Shown here piece after piece: positions 56,581 through 64,000 of a DNA stretch of 64,000 nt (position 1 is the stretch's first letter; every line of letters starts with the position of its first letter). The notes beneath the pieces are model-generated. The model saw only the letters and a list, made by a program, of their open reading frames with translations, made no database searches and was not told the origin of the DNA. This DNA comes from Trogon surrucura (taxonomy: Eukaryota; Chordata; Aves; Trogoniformes; Trogonidae). The stretch is taken from assembly GCA_020746105.1 (NCBI GenBank), contig CM036620.1, positions 44,288,706 through 44,352,705 on the forward strand. The letters are read 5' to 3'. A program made the translations under genes and the position numbers.

Positions 56581-59500
56581 TTATGTTTCCAAGAAAACAT
56601 TTTTACCTTGATTAGATTAAAATGCTCTTTAGCATACAGGCAGCATTTGTTTGTTTAAGAAGGAAAAACACCACTGTATTTCTTAATAAGCGAAATAAGT
56701 TACCCCTTTAATGGCCTGCTTTCCAGGCCATGGGAACTTAATATGCATTATTTATATTGTTTCTAATTGTTTCTTTTTTTGTGTGATTCACTTTCATCAT
56801 TCATGATTTGTTTTCTAGTCTGCTTCAGACATTGTATCTTACAACAAATTATTGATGAAAAATGCATACAGCAGTGCCTAGATTTGGTGTTTTAATTATG
56901 ATCTAATCTCGCCAAACCATGCCAAAGATGTTGGTCTTGATAATGACAACTCTGATTTGACATGTCAGTTCTGAATTAATTCTGCGTTTATATTGTTGTA
57001 GTGTTGGTTTCTTTTCATGATTTATATTAATTAAGCTCTGTCCCTGCAAAGAACTGTTGTATATAAATAGTTCACTTCATCAGAAAGATCTGTAATTTTA
57101 TAAAAATAACTTGTAACCAACTTTAAAGTATTTAATTAGAAATTATCAATAGGAAATCTTCTGCACACCATGTCAGGACTTTGTATAACATGAATACTAT
57201 TTCTAAAATACAACTTAGAGGACCATGAGACTGGTTGTGATTTGTCTGCTTTTAATTTTGTTTTCATCTGTGTTGATTTTAAAAAATCAACACAATTTTA
57301 AAGAAAGGAAACACAATTCAGCATCTGGAGTTTCATTTAATGCTCTCACTAGCGTTTTGCTCTTATCTGCAGTATACAGTGAACCACTGACTCTTCCAAA
57401 ACATGAAATTCACAGTAGGCGAACTACAATGTTATTTCCATACAAATATGTACAAACCAAAATTGAAATCTGCATACACATTTTTTTTCCTAGAGATACT
57501 TAGGCACTCATCCATTCAGTGAAGAAGCTTTCCCTGTGAACAGGGTAGAGAAAACCCCACATCTCTTATGTGTAGGGCTTGAAGAGATCCCCCCACAATC
57601 AATATTCAGTTACCAATATCACATACAAGATTTTGGCAAATGGTTTCAAGTAATAATGAGATGAAATAGTAATCTGCTTGTGTATACTGTGAAAGTAGAA
57701 AAATCAGCTCAATTTGCTCAGTAAATTATTCATTGGAAGTTACTCATTCATCACTAACAAAAATGCTGTCTTCAAAAGTTTCACCTATTTGGTGTTTCAT
57801 ATGCAAGAAAAAAACGAATTTACAATCCATCATTCCTTCAGCTGTTCTAGAGAAAGACTCTAAAGAAATGACCTTATTCTCACAAGAAAATGAAGTCTTT
57901 ATTCTTACATCTCACAAATAAAGAAAAATTATTCCAAATATAATATACACCAGCTTTGGGGTGTGGAATCCAGAAAAGAATCTGTAAATTCAAGACTAGA
58001 AATCCGGGGAATATTGAGTAGCATACAGAAAATACTGAGGTGGGTGTGCTATCTCTTCCTGGTGTTTTAGCTCATTTGTTCTCATGTAATAACTCTTTGA
58101 AAATGCAGTTAGCTCTAGCAGAAGGATTTTGGAGTAGTTAATAGATCTTCCTTACTGTGTGAATTTCGCCAGCATGGCTTTGAACAATATTAGAAGAAAA
58201 GTAGCAGGGAGATTAGCAATTAAAAGACTGTCACTGTCATCATAGCCAGTTAAATATTTGGAGGAGAATGTCAGTAAGGGCGATTTACTGCATCAGAAGA
58301 GAACTTCCAGGCTTGCAATTTCTGGAACTTCTCCAAAGAGATCAAATATGACTAGAAAAGCAGTTGACAGGAGCTGGTACACATAATGCATGCCACAGCC
58401 TCCTAATGACTTACTAAGCTGAGAAAGAAAAAAAAAAATACAAACAGAATAAAATGGGGACAAATGAACTCATACTTGGAGAAATTTATAGATCTAAGTG
58501 TGGAGATTGAACTCTTAGAGAAATCTAGTAGGGTGGCCAGGAAGTCCAGGAAAAGAGATGACCTTGACCTATTTTCTTCTATACATTCAGATATAATCCT
58601 AGAACATTTTCTTTAAAAAACCCCAGATTTTACACCAAAACATTTTCAGGAAACTTCATGTAACTAATGCTTGATCTGCAGAGCTATAATACATGCAAAT
58701 AGAGAAATGATGAATATTTCATAAAATAATTTCCTCAATACTAAATAGCACTTATATTTTCATGCTGTCATTATGAATGAAAATTTTATCACAATAAAAA
58801 GGGACATCTATTTCTATAAAATATACCACATTTCTAATTGAGATGATGTTTAAAAAAGAAAATACAATACATTCATGCGTATCTTAAGTCTAACTTGCTA
58901 TAATAAAATATCGAAGAAATTCACTGGTACCTTCAACACTTAAGTAAACCAAAAGTATCCTTTACCACTGCTTGTTTTGCTAGGTCAAGACAATTATGTG
59001 GTCTACTTGGTATTCATAGGGGTATTTCACATTTTGGACGTGCGGTGGTCCATTGAAATTTTGACACCATCAGGGAGTTAAGGACTTCACAAGGTATGTA
59101 AGTAACTTGAAAACTAAAAACATCTTCAGTTTTTCCTCATTCTTTCCCATTAACTACCTAGAAAGATCATACTTACTGAGTGTCTTTCCAGTTCTTATTT
59201 GGATATGAAAAATAGTAAAATACAGTTATTTTCATAGTGGGACAGTTACTTGAAGTAAGCAGATCTCATGTTCCATGTGATTTGAATATTAGTTTAGATA
59301 TGAAATAGTCTTGAGAGACAAGTAATGGATATAAATGGTAGAGAATCAGATGCTTTCTTGTGCACAACACTTACAGTTATTGCTTTACAGACTAGTTTCA
59401 AACTCTTTAAAAACAGAAGTGGAAACCGCTTCCATCATGTTAACTTCTATGCTTTTATTGTGTTTCATAAGAACAGAAAACGTTGGCTGATAGGTGCATC

Positions 59501-62500
59501 CTTCTTATGCATTATTTTTAGAGTCTGAAGGTCAGAGTGAAGCAGGCTGAAATAAAAAGTAGGAAGTTAACTAGTAATAACTTTCAGGAACCAATCTATT
59601 ATAAAAGAACAATATGGGAGTGGTTACGAGATATTGGAGGTAGTAATTGAAAGGCTTCATCTGAAGCATCATAAAACTGTATTTACAGTGTCAGAACCTG
59701 GAAATTAGAAGATATTCCTGCTCAACGGAAGGAGAGTAAGATTGTTCTGATTCCAAGATTACACGTCTTTACAAAATTGTCATAGAGCGTAAATCACACT
59801 TGAATATGACTACTGAGGGAAGAAGAGCTTATTATTCTAGTTGATCACCTATCACTGTCCACCATTGCCTGTTCATAACAAGCACTATAAAGAAGTAATT
59901 TCTTTAGGATGGCTTCTCCTCTTTCCTTTTGTCATCTGTGTAGATATTATTCCATTAAAGCTTTATTAATTTAACACTCACTTGAAAAGAGATGCTAAAG
60001 TATCTACAAGCTCATGAAAAGCTGATAACTAATGCTATCTTATAAATATTTTTGTAATATCTGATAAAAGTTTGGTATAACCATTCATATGATATGTGTA
60101 TCAATGTAACCTCGCTGAATATTTGGGAGATATTTTTTCTCCTAAATATCTGCAGAATTCTGGATTGCTGTTTTGGTACACAATAAATTGAGTTAATTTT
60201 GATCACCAGATAATAATATATTTAGTCATAATTTTCTGCATTTAGAAAAATAGAAAATACTAGTAAGATAGAAGTTACATGACAAATAAAAGTCTTACTT
60301 TGGTTACAATTTAAATCTAAAATATAAGTAGTATTTACATATTTAAGAGTGTTCAGCTTTGGAGATATGCACAATACAACTGCACAGAGCTCTGAACATC
60401 CTGCTTTACCTGACCCCTTTGAGTAGGGAGGTTGGGCTATGCAATTTCCAGATTCAGCCCTTCCACTCTCAAGGATTCTGTGGTGGCCTAATTTTATATT
60501 TAAATTTAATACTCAAAATGTTTGCTTCTACAGATTCAACTAAATTTTCCCCCTACTGTTAAATATAGTTTGGTTTCCATAATAGCAATTTTTTAAAAAA
60601 TAAGAAAAAAAAAAAAGCAAGCTATTAAGCACCTTTTCTCCCCTCCAGAAATCTGGTGGCAGTGCTGTTGAGGACTACTTTAAAGAAAAGTTGTTTTCCA
60701 GATTTAGAATCAAATCAATAAAATGGTAATAAATGATGTGGTAATAATAGTGTGGTAATACAAAATTACACAAAATGCATACTTACAATTTCTTGATGGA
60801 AGTAAAAAAGTCTGCTTTTAATAACTATATTTTTGCTTAAAGTGTAAAATATTGGGACTACTCAGTTATTCCAGATTAAAAAGAAATATTTTACTCATCT
60901 GTGATTTCTTCCAATTTCCATCAATCATTTCAAATATTTGTTATTGCTGTATTTCTAGAATTTAGTTCAGAATAACACTATAAATGCAAATCATATTAAC
61001 ATGTAATATTAAATGACTTTTAGTATATAGTCACAGAAAAACAATGGTCCTGTGTTGTGTGATAAAGTGTGTAACTACAAATAGTTTCAATCAGAGGAAA
61101 GCAACTGGGGAAAAGTACATTAGGAGCCTGAATAAAAAAGCTGTTTGCAATCAGTTACAGCTGAGTGCAACAAAAATTACTTTCTGGGGATCAAAGGAAA
61201 TTAATGATTGACCAGTGTAACCAGAACATCCCACAGCATGCTAAATATTTAATACCATGCTACTTCTGCCCAAAACAATCTGAGGTTTGGCATATATCCA
61301 CCAAAATAGCTCATTGCTAATTAAATTGGCATGCCATTTTACATAAAATTAGTAATTAATACTAGTCACCGTGCACTATAGTGAACTTTTTTAAGTTAAA
61401 GATTCAATCTCAGTAGTCTCAAAACTTGATGAAATGGTCATTTTTTATTATTTTTAGAAGAGGACTTGCACATTGAAAAAGGTATTGCAGTCAAAAGGAA
61501 GGATATATCAGAGTTTATAGACCAAATTTATTTGAGGTTGTTCAAGGTCAATGAATTTTTTTCCCTTCACTTGCTTGAAATTATGAGTAATAGAATATGA
61601 ATAACTGGTACTCCAGCTGGAATGAACTACAGTGATGTGTAACACTATATTTAGCTGTCTTTTAAACTGTTGCAGTCTCATTTAACAGGCTCCAAATTGA
61701 ACCCGCATTCTCCATCGTTTTCGAGGCAACATTTACCTCGAGGTTTTGCAAATTGATTGAAGAATCTCCAGTAATTATTACTCAATATGCAGAAATAATG
61801 TGAACTTTGAAGAAGCACTTAGGGTAACCAGTCTAAGCAATCATTTTGAATAATAATAAGAATAATAATAAAAAAGTAAAACTTGGGAGTTTGCGTTGGG
61901 AAAAAAAAAGGCTTCTTATATGAAAAAAAGTGGTTTTGTGGGATCATTTTCCTAATCTGTCCATACCCCCAAACTGAAGTTTATAACTGTAGTAAAATAC
62001 AATTAATTCTGAGTAATTGTGTAATCCCAAGCCCCAGGCACTGAAATCCTGCAGTTAAAAAGCCCAGAGAGCCATTGAAAGCTAACATTACTCTGCAAAG
62101 GTCTGCAATGAGCAGGAACAGCCTTGTAGCGTAGAAGTCAGAAACTGGAAGATCACTAGTAATTAAATTAATAGCAGTGAGCCCAAGGCCATGTTTCTTC
62201 ATCTTCCGTTTCTCATATTGCCTCTCATTTTTTCTGTGGCACTCTTTTCATCTTTCTTTCTCCTCATTAACACTTGTTAACACTTTTTTTTTTCCCCTTG
62301 GCTTCTTTTGCTTTTAAAATTATTTTGTACAATTTTGTATTCATTTTTCTTCATCTGTGTTATTTCCCTGTTGGCTTATCTGTCTTCATTTTTTCTGATT
62401 CTTTCTTCTATTATTTTCCTTCCTTCACTGTTACCTTCTCCTTTTGCTTTCTGCTTCCTTTTTATTTGTTGTTCCATGTATCTAACATCTCCTTGTGTAA

Positions 62501-63117
62501 CTGTATTGGTTTTCTATCAAAAAGGACTCCTCCAGCACCTCTGATAGTGCTTCCTCATTCCATGTGAATCATTTGACCGGTACTATTCAAAGGACTATAT
62601 TTTTGTTATTCTACCAAAAATTTCTGTATCTTTTTCTGAAACTATGCAGTTCAGTTTGCTCTGTGCACACATTTTAGGATTGCAGCTGCAGTAAAATGAC
62701 GTGACAGTAGCATGAACGATGATAATAGAACCATATAAACTGTGAATATTATAACAGAGGGTCTAAATTTCTTAGCGTAATTTAGGGTCTTTTTAGTAAC
62801 TAGCAATCCACATGTGCATTCACCAGAACTGAATTTTCCTCTTTAGAGGGGATGATGCAATGTAGTATAGCGATATGCAACAGTTTTACCAACTTAAACG
62901 TGTGTTACCATGCAAGCTAAATTATTTATTACAGGTGGAATTGCTTTTTCTTCCATGTCATACCTGTAAGATAGGCCATGCAGGCCAACATATTTGAGCA
63001 CGTAGCAACAGTCTGCGTTTGGAACATTAATTTTAAAAAGACTAAGCAGTCTCAGCCTTTTAGTATTTCCCCCTTTGTCATCAAGTGAAATATTTGCATG
63101 AATGTTAGTAGGTCTCA
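56581..63117. other. 6.5 kb without recognisable gene or transposon
   Basis: AT-rich unique DNA. 61230-61400 is rich in TAAT/ATTA words with few homopolymers and could be a conserved non-coding element. An AAT-type repeat lies at 61851-61873. A pyrimidine-rich plus strand spans 62210-62530, which explains the open hydrophobic frames there. Confidence 0.5.
61851..61873. repeat. (AAT)n microsatellite
   Basis: About seven AAT units with one G interruption. Confidence 0.8.
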
Positions 63118-63846
63118 ACTTCTGCCATGGGTCAGGGCAATTGTAAACACGGATAGAGACTGGAGGATGAGCAGATTGATAAGAGCAGCCCTGCAGAGAA
63201 GAACTTGGGACTATTGCTGGATAAAAAAAACAGAGTATGAGCCAGCAATACGCGCTCACAGCCCAGAAAGCCAATCGCATCCTGGACTGCATCAAAAGAA
63301 GCGTAGCCAGCAGGTCGAGGAAGGTGATTATGCCCTCTACTGTGCTCTCATGAGACCTCACCTGCAGTACTGTGTTCAGCTCTGGGGCCCCCAGCATAAA
63401 AAAGACATGGACCTATTGAAACAGGGCTGGAGCACCTCCCCTATGAGGACAGGCTGAGAGAATTAGAGTTGTTCAGCCTGGAGAAGAGAAGGCTCCAGGG
63501 AGACCTTATTGTGGCTTTCCAGTACTTAAGGGGGGCCTACAGGAAAGATGGGGAGGGACCCTTTATCAGGGAGTACAACAAGAGATAACAGTTTCAAGCT
63601 GAAAGAGGATAGATTTAAATTAGATATTAGAAAGAAATTATTTTCTCTGAGAGTAGTGAGCCACAAACAGGTTGTCCAGAGAAGTGGCAGATGCCCCTTC
63701 CCTGGAAGTGTTCAAGGCCAAATTGGATGGCTCTTTGAGAACCAGATCTAGTGCAAGGTGTCCCTGCCCATGGCAGAGGGGTTGGAAGTAGTTGATTTTT
63801 AATGCTCTTTCCAACCCAAACCATACCATGATTCCATGATTCTATA
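63118..63846 (+). mobile_element. CR1 LINE, 0.7 kb 3' end
   Basis: A plus-strand CR1. It begins around CTGCCATGGGTCAGGGCAAT, passes through AGCCCAGAAAGCCAATCGCA and GCGTAGCCAGCAGGTCGAGG (the SRSRKV motif), and runs into the frame 63098-63457 with [20 protein letters not shown]. It ends in ACCATACCATGATTCCATGA, with TTCTAT at the tail. A deletion after GLLKQ-type sequence near 63420 joins the ERVQ region directly to the LEHLPYE-equivalent block, and frameshifts follow. The tail octamers are mutated, so the copy is fairly old. Confidence 0.9.
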
Positions 63847-64000
63847 AATTGTGACTGTAGCAGGAACTTTTTTTTCCCCCTGAGAAATTAGCATGTGTTT
63901 TGAGGGCTCAATTTGACTCTCATGATGTGAGTTTTTCAGTAAGCAGGATACCCTGGTTTGAGAGACATGGGATTACAGAACTTCTGTTAGAGCTTTGGTT
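63847..64000. other. Non-coding DNA to window end
   Basis: Nothing recognised in the final 154 bases. Confidence 0.5.

Noticed and set aside
62274..62567. 97-codon hydrophobic frame as a transmembrane protein
   Set aside because: It is explained by the pyrimidine-rich strand; a second frame there is also open and hydrophobic.

Overview
The window reads as vertebrate, almost certainly bird, nuclear DNA from an AT-rich gene-poor stretch: an intergenic region or a very long intron. The strongest evidence is at least a dozen CR1 LINE fragments. Several of them end in the CR1 3' tail built on ATTCTATG/CATAGAAT octamers. There are also two LTR relics of a type I associate with neoavian genomes, and one RTE-type LINE fragment. 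I found no convincing host exon, tRNA, rRNA, CRISPR array or any prokaryotic feature. Every long open reading frame with recognisable protein similarity belongs to a retrotransposon.

Layout. 1-200: the 3' part of an LTR on the minus strand, cut by the window edge. 201-2903: unique AT-rich DNA. 2904-4019: a probable solo LTR on the plus strand with a repeat-rich U3. 4542-5525: the 3' end of an RTE LINE (minus), head to head with a plus-strand CR1 3' end (5563-6060). 8860-9119: a CR1 internal fragment. 12720-13070: an ancient CR1/L3-like reverse transcriptase relic. 14444-14886 and 23518-23720: CR1 3' ends. 29195-30965: two neighbouring minus-strand CR1s separated by a perfect hairpin. 30966-41663: no recognisable transposon. 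41664-50098: five CR1 copies all on the minus strand, including a 1.8 kb copy with a nearly readable reverse transcriptase. 50099-63117: again no recognisable transposon. 63118-63846: a plus-strand CR1 3' end.

No set of genes works together here. The contents are the record of successive retrotransposon insertions (ancient CR1/L3-like, several CR1 subfamilies, LTR elements, one RTE) in otherwise unique sequence. I did not find a new biological system. The items most worth following are the RTE fragment, whose bird relatives are known from horizontal transfer, the solo LTR with its internal repeats, the CR1 fragment truncated at both ends, and the hairpin at the end of an old CR1. Family assignments rest on reading the sequence against remembered family features; no database search was possible.
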